NCBI GenBank assembly: GCA_963695645.1
Contig: CAVOHC010000007.1
Span: forward strand, 310,001-374,000
DNA length: 64,000 nt
Direction: 5' to 3'
From: DATBGO01 sp963695645
GTDB lineage: Bacteria; Actinomycetota; Actinomycetes; Streptosporangiales; Streptosporangiaceae
Numbering within the stretch: position 1 is the stretch's first letter; each line of letters starts with the position of its first letter. Positions 46,416 to 54,388 of the stretch are shown here, piece after piece. Both the position numbers and the translations under genes were made by a program. The notes beneath the pieces are model-generated. The model was given only the letters and a program-made list of their open reading frames with translations, made no database searches and was not told the DNA's origin.

Positions 46416-46430
46416 ATCTGATTATCAGAT
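46416..46430. promoter_or_regulatory. Palindromic operator before the Phd/PIN pair
   Basis: ATCTGA-TTA-TCAGAT, perfect six-base arms, ends 11 bp before the antitoxin ATG. Phd/VapB antitoxins normally repress their own operon through such palindromes. No ribosome site separates it from the ATG, so the message could be leaderless. Confidence 0.55.
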
Positions 46431-46441
46431 ATCATGATGGC

Positions 46442-46699
46442 ATGCGGACGATGACGGCGACCGAGGCCTCGCGCAACTTCTCAGACTTGCTCGATGCGAT
46501 CGAGCGGGGGGAGACCGTAATCATTACCCGCGGGCACCATGTGGTGGCCGAGATGAGGCCTGCCCGGCGCCGTACGGGGACAGACCTGCGGGCGGCGCTG
46601 GAGCATATCCCGCCGCCGGATGATCGTTTCGCTGAGGACATCGCGGGCGCGCTGGCCCAGATTTCCAGTGAGGGGACCGATCCGTGGGCCGGCGCCTGA
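46442..46699 (+). CDS. Phd/YefM-type antitoxin
   Basis: 85 aa: TATEASRNFSDLLDAIERGETVIITRGHHVVAEM is the Phd DNA-binding fold; the acidic/Pro-rich C-terminus should wrap the toxin. It overlaps the PIN toxin by 16 bp, so both are co-translated. Neutralises the toxin and represses the operon. Confidence 0.9.
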   Translation: MRTMTATEASRNFSDLLDAIERGETVIITRGHHVVAEMRPARRRTGTDLRAALEHIPPPDDRFAEDIAGALAQISSEGTDPWAGA

Positions 46700-47106
46700 T
46701 CCTGGATACCAACGTCCTGATCGCCTACGAACGCGGAACGATCGACCGAGCTGCCCTGGACACTGACGAGCTGGCCATCGCAGCCATATCTATCGCTGAG
46801 TACCGGGTGGGTATCGAGCTTGCGGATACTCCCGGTCGCGCTGCTGATCGTGCTAGTGCCCTTGTCGCGATTGCCTCGGCCATGGACATCCTCGACTACA
46901 CCGAAGCCACCGCCGCCTGCCATGCCCGCCTGATCGCGCATGCCCGCCGGGCCGGCAAGGTCCGGGGCGCGCATGATCTGATCATCGCGGCGCACGCCCT
47001 GCAGACCGATCGCGTTGTGCTCACCTTCGACGCGAACGCACGGTTCGGTGATCTCCCCGGGGTGAGCGCAACCGCAATGTCGGTAACCAAGCTGTCGATC
47101 ACGTGA
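46684..47106 (+). CDS. vapC: PIN-domain toxin (VapC-like ribonuclease)
   Basis: 140 aa PIN domain, Mg-dependent RNase. Acidic site: Asp in LILDTNVLIAYE, Glu in IAEYRVGI, Asp in RGAHDLIIAAHAL and Asp in LTFDANARF; all four are intact. GTG start inside the antitoxin gene. Intact, unlike the second vapBC that follows. Confidence 0.9.
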   Translation: MGRRLILDTNVLIAYERGTIDRAALDTDELAIAAISIAEYRVGIELADTPGRAADRASALVAIASAMDILDYTEATAACHARLIAHARRAGKVRGAHDLIIAAHALQTDRVVLTFDANARFGDLPGVSATAMSVTKLSIT

Positions 47107-47421
47107 GCCGCCAGGACGACGAACGTAACGGCGATGACCTGCAGTACCCTCGATCTCGATCAGCACCCCGGGGCCGCTACCGTAATCGGCGTGCAGCACG
47201 CGCTGATGCTGCGGGCAGGCGCTGCTCCACCCGGGCAGTGAACCCCCGGACCGCGGGTGCGTCCGCCGCGCCGCGCAGGGCTCGCTGCAAGCCCGCGCAT
47301 CGTTCGCGGCGGCGTGGCCTCCCGATGCCCGCCGGGATGGCGCTCGGGACCATGCCCAGGTCCGTTGCGGTTAGCGGAGGATGCAAAAAGGCCGCCAGTG
47401 CCAGGGAGCTTTGGGAGGGGT
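47107..47421. other. Gene-free stretch
   Basis: No believable gene on either strand; probably eroded DNA between the intact and the broken toxin-antitoxin loci. Its last 25 bp (from 47399) begin the segment that is repeated at 53,809. Confidence 0.4.
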
Positions 47422-48070
47422 TCATGGGATCAAGTTGACGGTGCACTGGATACCTGCCGCGCGTGCCAGCCGTGCGTCGGTGGTCACCAGCGCGCAGCGG
47501 TATCGCTCGGCGGCCGCGACGTAGGCCGCGTCGTAGGTCGTCAGGTTGTTGCGGAGTTCCCAGATCCGGGCGGCGAGCAGCCGCGTGCGCACTGCGACGG
47601 GGTCCATCTCGGTCACCGCCGCGGCGGCTTGTGCTGCGTGGTCGGGCTTGATTTTCCCGCCGTGGAGGGTTCCCCGGATCACCGACAGGACTTCCCAGCA
47701 CCGAGGGTCGGGGACAGCACTGCGGCCGCCGCTGGCCATCGCGGGCCGGTCCGGTTTCGCCTTCGTCCAGGAGCGCGAAGGCAGTCGCGGACTGCATCGA
47801 GGACTATACCCTCGGCGCCGCCGCGCCGGCGGGTTCCGTGCCGCGTTCCGCGGGGGCTGTGGCTGGTGGCGCGGGAGGTCGGCCGGTGAGCGGTGGTGCA
47901 TACGCGGCACTTTCCCGAAGCGGTTGACCTCCAGGTTTCCTGGCGGCGCGCCTCGTCGCTGACGACGTCGAACAGGATAGGCCTGCAGTGACTGGCCGCG
48001 CTGACTGGCCAGCTCACTGAGCCGGTCGCGCAGTTACTTCGGGCACGTCACGAATCTGAAGGGCAACCAT
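47422..48070 (-). pseudogene. Broken vapBC toxin-antitoxin pair
   Basis: Read from 48,070 down. The antitoxin part is recognisable in three frames: MVALQIRDVPE, then LRDRLSELASQRGQSLQAY, then FDVVSDEARR, the FitA/VapB ribbon-helix-helix pattern. The PIN toxin likewise appears as GIVLDA, SATAFALLDEGETG and, in a third frame, CWEVLSVIRGTLHGGK through LTTYDAAYVAAAERYRCALV to the stop. At least four frameshifts. Not functional; part of the 3' end is copied at 53.8 kb. Confidence 0.7.
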
Positions 48071-48156
48071 GCATGCAATAATACATGCAACGTGGCGGCG
48101 GCGGATTGAAGCCAGGCTGCGGGCGTGTCTTTGTTCAGGGCCCAGTAGCGGGACGC

Positions 48157-49173
48157 TTAAGGACGGCGTGGCTCGGGCGGATCGTTGTCGGCCGGGGATA
48201 GATCGCGGGGGACAAGGCGGAGGTCGACCCGGGCATCCGGGATGCGTTCTTGCTCGCGGGCGAGCAGAGCCAGCGCGCGGTTGTCGGCCGCGGTGGGGCG
48301 GTTTAGATCCAGGGCCCGTGGCCACAGGCGGGCATACCATACGGCGGCGACCTCGGCCGAGTAGACCAGCGCCTGGCTGACCAGGTAGAGCAGGGCGAAC
48401 ATGCCTGCCACGGTGGCGAAACTGCCGTAGACCGCCCCGGCCTTGGTCACCATCCGTGCCAGCAACGGTGGGCCGATGTTGATCAGCAGGGTCACCGTCG
48501 CGGCGCCCAGCGCGGCGGCTGGCCAGAGGGCACGGACCGGCGCGGGCCGCGATAGCAGCAGCCTGCCGCCGAGCAGCAGGACGGCGAAGACGATCAGGGC
48601 CGACCCGAGCGCCGCCACGGCGCGTTCCGCTCCCGGCAGGTCGGGCAGCGCCGTGACCGCCACCGTGAGCGCGCCGACCGCCACTGCCCCGAGCAGCAGC
48701 GCCGCCAGCATCACGAACACCCGGATGTACCGGGGGAAAAACCCGGCGCGAAGGCGCCGCGGGACGGCGGCGACGTTGTTCAGCGTCTGGTACGCGGAGA
48801 ACACAACGCCGGTGCCTGAGAACAGCAAGCCGATCAGGCCGGCGATGAACGGGATAGTCGATGTCGGCAACGTGGCCGCGGAATGCTCGACCGTGGATTG
48901 CAGCGCCGGCGGTACGGTCTCGGTGATGAGCCGCTGCCGCAGGTCCGGATTGCCAGCCAGCACCCGGGACAGGATCGTCACCCCGAGCAGCAGCAGCGGG
49001 AAGACGCTGAGGAAGCCGTAGTAGGTGATGAGCGCGGCCTCGCGCCCGCCATCGTCGTCCCCGTACTTCTTGATCACCGCGTACGGGAATCCGAACACGC
49101 CATGCCGGCGCTGCATGCGGTCCGCCCAGGCTATGACCCGGCTCACCAGTGCGGTCAGGCCCTCGAAGTTCAT
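48157..49173 (-). CDS. YihY/virulence-factor-BrkB family membrane protein
   Basis: 338 aa from ATG 49173 (GGGAGG upstream; a GTG 111 bp farther out is possible). Six helices; DGGREAALITYYGFLSVFPLLLL is the family signature, and VYGSFATVAGMFALLYLVSQALVYSAEVAA closes the membrane part. Function unknown in bacteria despite the old RNase BN name. It may be chromosomal or cargo of the element. Confidence 0.85.
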   Translation of the reverse strand: MNFEGLTALVSRVIAWADRMQRRHGVFGFPYAVIKKYGDDDGGREAALITYYGFLSVFPLLLLGVTILSRVLAGNPDLRQRLITETVPPALQSTVEHSAATLPTSTIPFIAGLIGLLFSGTGVVFSAYQTLNNVAAVPRRLRAGFFPRYIRVFVMLAALLLGAVAVGALTVAVTALPDLPGAERAVAALGSALIVFAVLLLGGRLLLSRPAPVRALWPAAALGAATVTLLINIGPPLLARMVTKAGAVYGSFATVAGMFALLYLVSQALVYSAEVAAVWYARLWPRALDLNRPTAADNRALALLAREQERIPDARVDLRLVPRDLSPADNDPPEPRRP

Positions 49174-49474
49174 GCCCCAGCCTCCCAACCGGGCTGGTGC
49201 CTTGGCTACTTCCGGGCGAGCATGGCTAGCACTTCCGGTAACACGCCGCGCTGAGGCCGGGCTAGCGGTCTCTGTGGCCTTCACCTGCTACAGGGGCGGC
49301 CGACTTGGTGATCACAACATCGGAGTTCAGATTGATCCTGCGGATCCGGCGGATCAGGTGCCGGAGCGTGACAGGAAGTTCGTTTACGCACGCATAGTGT
49401 CACCTGGCGCGGCCTGTCCCGGTGACATCTGGGTGACAAACGATCTTCAAAACCCATTTACGAGGCCATATATG

Positions 49475-49498
49475 GCCTCTGACCTGCGGTTTGGGTTG
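49475..49498. repeat. Short repeat of the left-end flank
   Basis: GCCTCTGACCTGCGGTTTGG here nearly matches 46,317-46,341 (GCCTCTGACCTGCAGTTCTGG), and TCTGACCTG recurs at 53,713 beside the right att-like site. May be arm sites or scars of nested insertions. Confidence 0.5.
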
Positions 49499-49602
49499 GG
49501 TAGGTGAGGTCTTCACGTTTGGCTTTGACCTGCGTGGTTGCGGCCCTGTTTCGGCCCCGCCCACAGGTTAAGCGTGCGTAGCCCACACCACAGCGGGGGC
49601 GT

Positions 49603-49938
49603 TCAACGGTTCCAGCGGGGGTCGGCTTCGGCGATGGCGAGGCTGAGTTCCTCGAGTTCGGTGATGAGTTCGCGCAGGCGGCGGTGGTTGTCGAACCAGG
49701 GCTGGTAGTCGGCGAGCTGGTCGTCGGTCAGGATGCGGGTGGCGGTCTTGCCGTTTTTCTTGCGGGTCCACTGGTGGTAGGGGCCGTGCAGCTGGGGCGG
49801 GTCGGCGTGGCAGCGGCAGGTGGGGTGGCCGCAGCGGGTCTTGCGGTCGGCGAGGGTGCCGGGCAGGGCGAAGCCGAGGGCGGCTAGCTCGCGGCCGATG
49901 CGGGCGACGTGGGCCTGCTGGGCCGGTGTGGGCGACAC
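49603..49938 (-). CDS. DUF6788-like protein
   Basis: About 111 aa from GTG 49938. Core TRCGHPTCRCHADPPQLHGPYHQWTRKKNGKT with paired Cys, then RLRELITELEELSLAIAE, matches DUF6788, a small actinobacterial family of unknown function. The frame extends to 50244 but upstream sequence is not family-like and abuts a plus-strand gene scrap, so the locus may be a junction. Confidence 0.6.
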   Translation of the reverse strand: MSPTPAQQAHVARIGRELAALGFALPGTLADRKTRCGHPTCRCHADPPQLHGPYHQWTRKKNGKTATRILTDDQLADYQPWFDNHRRLRELITELEELSLAIAEADPRWNR

Positions 49939-50098
49939 GCTGGGCGGTTGTCTGGAAGATCGCGCAGGACGAGGTGCCGCTCCTGGGAGAGCAGGCGATG
50001 GCCATAATGCACGCAGAGTTCCCGGACTTGGCACGTACCTATGACCCCGGACCGGTCCCGGCACCAGAGAGAGCACCAGGACCGGACCCTGGGAAATG
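49926..50098 (+). pseudogene. C-terminal scrap of an unidentified gene
   Basis: An open plus-strand frame reads VVWKIAQDEVPLLGEQAMAI and MHAEFPDLARTYDPGP then stops; it has protein-like composition but no start or ribosome site and is cut where the minus-strand DUF6788 gene begins. I do not recognise the family. Confidence 0.3.
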
Positions 50099-50298
50099 AG
50101 CCTGGAAGGACAACGTGTGTGGTTATCGCTGACATGCGGGCGTGTGGCTGCTTTGGTATGTGCTGTTGAGCTGGGCAAACAGCTGACGGATGTGGCTTGA
50201 GGCGCAGGCATTGCCGCCTCAGCGCCGATGGCATGCCCGCTCAAGGGCCCACGTCCCGGAAGCGGTGCGGCATGGGCCGTGTTCGCTACTGTGTGGTT

Positions 50299-50679
50299 GT
50301 GAGTTACCAGCCGATGAGCCTTGCTCAGCTTGCTCGCTTCATCGCGGCCGAGCCGGACTTCGACACGCGGTGGCGGCTGGTTGTCGAGTTCCTAAAGGAG
50401 TATCACCGGGAGCCGGCGGGGGCGCGGCAGCGACTGCTCGCGGATGCGCCGGGACCGACCGGCGATGAGCGCTGGGACGTGCTTTTGGCGGGGCTTGCCG
50501 AGCACCTTGCCATGCGAGACGGCCAGGACGCGCCGGAGTGGTCGGCATCGGGCGGGCTGCGGCGATTCTGGTTCCCGTTCGATACGCCAGGCGCGCGCGC
50601 CCAGGCGCTCGTGCATGCTCCGGCCGCGTTCCGCAGGCGGGGCGTGTTCGTCGCCGACTACGAGATCGACGCCGCGTGA
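50299..50679 (+). CDS. Small partner protein of the nucleotidyltransferase gene
   Basis: 126 aa. LAQLARFIAAEPDFDTRWRL, VVEFLKEYHREP and GLRRFWFPFDTPGARAQAL are recognisable as an often-seen but unnamed partner. It overlaps the following nucleotidyltransferase by four bases (GTGA), the layout of a two-gene toxin-antitoxin-like module. Start GTG 50299 is without a clear ribosome site; ATG 50314 is possible. Confidence 0.6.
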   Translation: MSYQPMSLAQLARFIAAEPDFDTRWRLVVEFLKEYHREPAGARQRLLADAPGPTGDERWDVLLAGLAEHLAMRDGQDAPEWSASGGLRRFWFPFDTPGARAQALVHAPAAFRRRGVFVADYEIDAA

Positions 50680-51212
50680 GCGATCCCTCGCCACTGCTCG
50701 ACCGCGCGGCCATCGAGGAGGCGTTCCGCCGTCTGGGCGACCGGCTGGCCAGGCGCGGCGTAGTGGCAGATCTCTACGTGTTCGGCGGTGCTGCGATGGC
50801 CCTTGCGTACGATTCGCGCAGAGCCACTCGTGACGTCGATGCCCTCTTCAAGCCGCACGGCATCGTTGTTGAGGAAGCAGTGGCGGTGGCGGCCGAGCTT
50901 GACCTGCCCCGCTGGTGGCTGAACGAGCAGGCCAGTTCCTAGGTCGTGCCGGGCGGGGACTCGGCGGCCACCCGGGTATTCGACCACCCGGGTCTTCGCG
51001 TCTTCGCTGCCTCTCCTGAGCATCTTCTGGCTATGAAAGCGCTCGCCGCCCGGCCCCGTGACGCGGAAGACATCCGGCAACTCGCCCAGGTGCTCGGCCT
51101 GCACACAGCCGATGACGTCCTCGCCTCGGTGCGCGAGGTATTCCCTGAGGAGGAACCGCCCGCGCGGCTCGGGCTCCTCCTGAAAGACATCTTCCCCGAT
51201 CAGGACGGATGA
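50676..51212 (+). pseudogene. DUF6036/AbiEii-like nucleotidyltransferase interrupted by one in-frame TAG
   Basis: GTG 50676 opens RLGDRLARRGVVADLYVFGG then AAMALAYDSRRATRDVDALF, with GG and DxD of nucleotidyltransferase-fold toxins. After LNEQASS the codon at 50940-50942 is TAG, and the same frame then continues with DSAATRVFDHPGLRVFAASP and EHLLAMKALAARPRDAEDI to TGA at 51212. No frameshift: a single nonsense codon where a tyrosine-like residue is expected. As it stands the toxin is truncated unless TAG is read through. Confidence 0.75.
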
Positions 51213-51322
51213 GCGGATCGCCGCAGCCCGCTCGGCGGGTAGGTCTGTACGGCTGGACTCCTACTACGGCGCCGGAGAAGGGCGTATCGCCGCGGAGGTA
51301 TTTTCCGGAGACGGAGAAAGTT

Positions 51323-51616
51323 ATGTGGGATCAGATCAGGGACCTGCACGCCTGCCATCGCGAAGTCCCGGTCGAGATACAGCTGCTCAAGCTGACCGAA
51401 GAGACCGGTGAGGCGGCGGAGGCGTTCATCGGGATGCACGGCCTGAACTCACGCAAGGGCGTCTGCCGCAGCCGCGATGACCTGCTCGCCGAACTGGGCG
51501 ATGTGATCATCACTGCTGCCGTGGCCATGACCAGCGTCACCGGGGGAGATGCCGACGAGGCCCGGAGCCATCTCGAACAGCGCCTGACGGTCGTGACCGA
51601 GCGCGCCAGGCGCTGA
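51323..51616 (+). CDS. MazG-like nucleotide-pyrophosphohydrolase-family protein
   Basis: 97 aa from ATG 51323 with GGAG six bases away; an ATG at 51209 overlapping the previous stop would add 38 unfamily-like residues. Helical MazG core: LLKLTEETGEAAEAFIG (ExxE metal site) and RDDLLAELGDVIITAAVAM (ExxD). May hydrolyse house-cleaning or signalling NTPs. Its C-terminus is duplicated as a scrap at 44,469. Confidence 0.75.
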   Translation: MWDQIRDLHACHREVPVEIQLLKLTEETGEAAEAFIGMHGLNSRKGVCRSRDDLLAELGDVIITAAVAMTSVTGGDADEARSHLEQRLTVVTERARR

Positions 51617-51674
51617 CGGCGCGACAATCCGGCCGGCCGTCACGGCCGAAAGGCCATTTTAGGCCGCAGAAATT

Positions 51675-51696
51675 TTTAGCACCCAGTGGTGCTAAA
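51675..51696. promoter_or_regulatory. Inverted repeat upstream of xis
   Basis: TTTAGCACC-CAGT-GGTGCTAAA, perfect nine-base arms, about 90 bp before the putative xis promoter. Operator for an element repressor, or an integrase/excisionase arm site. Confidence 0.55.
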
Positions 51697-51783
51697 CGAA
51701 CCGTGGCGAACTCCGGTGGACCATGGCGGACTAAGCGGCACTAATTACTGTCACAGATAGGCATTGGATCGTGTTCACATCAT

Positions 51784-51812
51784 TTGACATCGGTATGGCC
51801 TATTGGCATAAC
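51784..51812 (+). promoter_or_regulatory. Sigma70-type promoter of xis-int
   Basis: TTGACA (51784-51789), 17-bp spacer, CATAAC (51807-51812). A perfect -35 with ideal spacing; predicted start near 51819, about 86 bp before xis. This A+T-richer patch contrasts with the surroundings. Confidence 0.6.
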
Positions 51813-51904
51813 TGTAGTCACGATCCCGTCGCGCCAGGTGGGCACAGGGGAGAAGGTGCCGGGAGCGGGGACATTTCCAGGGGACAGGCCGAGGTGGGTT
51901 GATA

Positions 51905-52120
51905 ATGTCTGCTGAACTCCATACTGCCGCAGAAGCCGCGGGTATCCTCAAGGTGCGCGAGTCGTGGCTCAAGACGAAGGCCGCGGCGCGGTTGATTCCC
52001 TGCACATTCATCGGCAAGCACCTGCGGTTCAGCGATGACGATATCGCCGAGATCATGAAGGCCGGGGCGCGCCAGCCGGTCACGTCACGCCAGCCCGGAT
52101 CGCGGCGCAGCACCGCCTGA
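51905..52120 (+). CDS. xis: Excisionase-like helix-turn-helix protein (Xis)
   Basis: 71 aa. LHTAAEAAGILKVRESWLKTKA and LRFSDDDIAEIM are the MerR/Xis-type winged helix of AICE excisionases. GAGGTGG lies before the ATG. It is intact and 25 bp upstream of the integrase, the standard xis-int order. Directs the integrase to excision. Confidence 0.82.
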   Translation: MSAELHTAAEAAGILKVRESWLKTKAAARLIPCTFIGKHLRFSDDDIAEIMKAGARQPVTSRQPGSRRSTA

Positions 52121-52145
52121 GTGGCGTCCAGACGAAGGAGCAGCC

Positions 52146-53683
52146 GTGGCGTATGCGGAGAAGCGCGGGAAGGGCCCGGAGCCGTGGCGGGTTAAGTACA
52201 AGCTGCCCAGCGGGATGGAGGTCAGCGAGTCCGGGTTCAGGACCAAGGCCGCCGCGCTCGCGTGGGGACGCGACCAGGAGGCCAGGATGCGCGAAGGCCG
52301 CTGGAACGACCCGAACGCGGGGAACATCACGGTCAGCGAGTGGATCGAGCGGTGGCTGGCCATGCAGGACGTCGGCATCAGCACGGTCGAGAACCGCGAA
52401 TACCTGATCCGCCGGTTCCTGCGGCCCGCGTGGGGTGCCAGCGAGCTGCACTCGCTCAGCACCGAGGAGATCACCAAATGGGAGAACTCCATACCCGCCT
52501 GGACCGGCGTCTCCCGGCTGTCGCCCGTGATGGCCGCAGCCTGCTGTGCACGATCCTGGGCGACGCGGCCGCCGCCAAGCCGCCCCCTAATCCCCTACAA
52601 CCCCGCGCTCCGCCCCCGTAACCGCGGCCGAAGGACAGGCCGCAGGCTTGAGCGCGCCCCGCAGCGGGTGTGGGCCACGCCACTGCAAGCGTTACTGGTC
52701 GCCGAGCGGGCCGCGCTGCTCACCGGCCGGCACGACGACTTCACCATGGTCATCACCATCGGCTACACCGGCCTGCGCTACGGGGAGACGATCGGCCTCG
52801 AACCCGGTACGTCCGCCAGGACGAGATCCACGTCGAATGGCAGCTCCGCGAGATCGGGAGCACGTTCCACCGGATCCCCCCGAAGGACGACTCCTACCGC
52901 AGCCCGAATTGGGAACCCGTGCCTGCCCTCGACCTCCCGCCGTTCCTGGCCGGCCTGCTGGGCCCGGCAGATCCAGGCCCAGCCCCGGCAACGATGCGCC
53001 TGCGCCAACCAGCACGGCGGCAGCGGACAGTACGTGTTCCTCGGCCCCGACGGCGGCCATTACCGGCGCAGCGGCTACGCCCGCCGCGTGTTCCGCCCGG
53101 CCTGCGACGGGGGCGGCGGGACGTGTCACCCGGCCGCCCCGGCCGGCTGATCGTCACGGACGCCAACATCTGGCCGGGCCTCCCGGTCGCCGCCTGGCCA
53201 CCAGGCCAGCCCGGCGCCCCCTTTGCGCCGCCGCGCTGCCGGGGCATACAGGCCATTCCCGAGGGCACCCCGCTCGCCTCCTGGCTGCCGCTGAAGCCCG
53301 GCCTGACGCCGCACGGCTTGAGGCACGGCGACAAAACATGGATGGCTGAAGATGGCATCCCCGAGATCCTCGCCGAGCAGCGCCTCGGCCACGAGGTGCC
53401 CGGGATGCGCGGCCTCTACGCCCACGCCTCCGACCGGATGCGCGACGACCTGAAGGCCGCCCTCCAGGCCCGCTGGGAGGACTCGCTGCGCGAGCGCGCG
53501 GCCATCCACCCGCACTCGCCTCTACCGATCCTCAACGAACTGCTGGCCCCGTTCCGCCCGAAAATCCAGCCGCCAACGCAGCCAGTGACACCACCAACGA
53601 CACAGCAGGAGCCAACGGCACCGGGAGACAGGGAGAAGATGATCTCCCAAATTCCTCCCAAAATAGCGGTAGACCCACCCTAG
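52146..53683 (+). pseudogene. Tyrosine integrase broken by several frameshifts
   Basis: Sequence of a full actinobacterial element integrase is present but moves among frames: frame 1 from MAYAEKRGKGPEPWRVKYKL through ELHSLSTEEITKWENS; another frame for SLLCTILGDAAAAKP; frame 1 for NPALRPRN to TGLRYGETIGLEPG; frame 2 for EIHVEWQLREIGSTF to DLPPFLAGLLG; frame 1 for GQYVFLGPDGGHYRR; frame 2 for LTPHGLRHGDKTW, EQRLGHEVPGMRGLYAH (His and Tyr of the active site) to the stop. At least five shifts, so no active protein. Confidence 0.85.
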
Positions 53684-53745
53684 GAACTAGGATGGGGTCT
53701 AGCCAACGAGCTTCTGACCTGGCCAAACACCAGAATCAGCCGGTG

Positions 53746-53789
53746 GAGCTGAGGGGATTTGATACCCCTGGCCCCCTCGATGCGAACAA
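53746..53789. other. Right attachment-like site (tRNA/tmRNA 3'-end-like)
   Basis: Second copy of the 44-bp core, with GGTG before it so that the minus strand ends in CAGCTCCACC as a tRNA-Ala or tmRNA acceptor does. It lies 63 bp past the integrase stop, where attP/attR is normally found. The 5' half is not tRNA-like. Confidence 0.65.
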
Positions 53790-53808
53790 TGTTGTGCTGG
53801 GTTCAAAC

Positions 53809-53914
53809 GTGCCAGGGATCTTTGGGAGGGGTTCTGCATTGGCGCTCATGGGATCAGGTTGACGGTGCACTGGATACCTGCCGCGCGGGCCAGCCGCGCG
53901 TCGGGTGGTCACTA
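53809..53914 (-). pseudogene. Second partial copy of the broken vapC, cut by IS630
   Basis: Matches 47,399-47,490 almost base for base apart from a 13-bp insertion and a few changes; on the minus strand it encodes the toxin C-terminus (RAAGIQCTVNLIP-like) and stop at 53,846. It breaks exactly at the TA where the IS630 element begins. Confidence 0.75.
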
Positions 53915-53951
53915 GTGCAGCACCGCGTAAGTCATTGAGGGGTTTATCCCG

Positions 53952-54293
53952 CTACTGGGTGTGGTCGGTGGCGTCTGCGAGGTAGAGGGTGCAGGCGGTG
54001 TCCAGGGCCAGGTTGGGGTGGCCGGTGAACTGCCCGTCGAGAAGGACTGCTTCGGTGTAGCTGTCGCTGCTGGCCTGCCAGATCGCGAACGCCCAGTCGT
54101 CGGGGTCGCCGAGGTACTGAATGCGGCAGAGCTTGATGGTGTCGTCGTCGTTGTCGCTGAGGTAGCCGGTCAGGTAGCCGTAGGAGCCGCGCCAGGTGAT
54201 GGTGACTTCTTCCAGCGCGGGCCAGCGCTGGGAGGCGTGATGGTCGACGGTTCCTTCGATGAGGTCCTTGAGGCGCCGGGCGGGCACAGGCAT
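53952..54293 (-). CDS. Passenger gene of the IS630 element, unknown function
   Basis: 113 aa from ATG 54293 (an earlier ATG, 54365, would add 24 residues). WRGSYGYLTGYLSDNDDDTI then LCRIQYLGDPDDWAFAIWQA and ALDTACTLYLADATD recall a widespread actinobacterial hypothetical family found beside IS630 transposases. No signal or membrane segment. It reads away from the transposase and lies wholly inside the element ends, so it travels with it. Confidence 0.7.
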   Translation of the reverse strand: MPVPARRLKDLIEGTVDHHASQRWPALEEVTITWRGSYGYLTGYLSDNDDDTIKLCRIQYLGDPDDWAFAIWQASSDSYTEAVLLDGQFTGHPNLALDTACTLYLADATDHTQ

Positions 54294-54388
54294 GGGGTCA
54301 TTGTCGCCGGGTGCGGCGCGCCGCCGCCAGGCGTGGTCGTTTGCCGGGCATTCTCGGGCGATCATCACTGATCACCCGGAGGTGGGGC

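Noticed and set aside
46341..46416. Complete tRNA-Ala(CGC) on the minus strand
   Set aside because: An anticodon-like stem-loop and a T-arm can be drawn, but the T-stem has a mismatch and no acceptor 5' strand pairs with the 3' end. Kept only as an att-like remnant.
49568..50005. 145-aa Arg/Pro-rich minus ORF
   Set aside because: Out-of-frame shadow of the DUF6788 gene.
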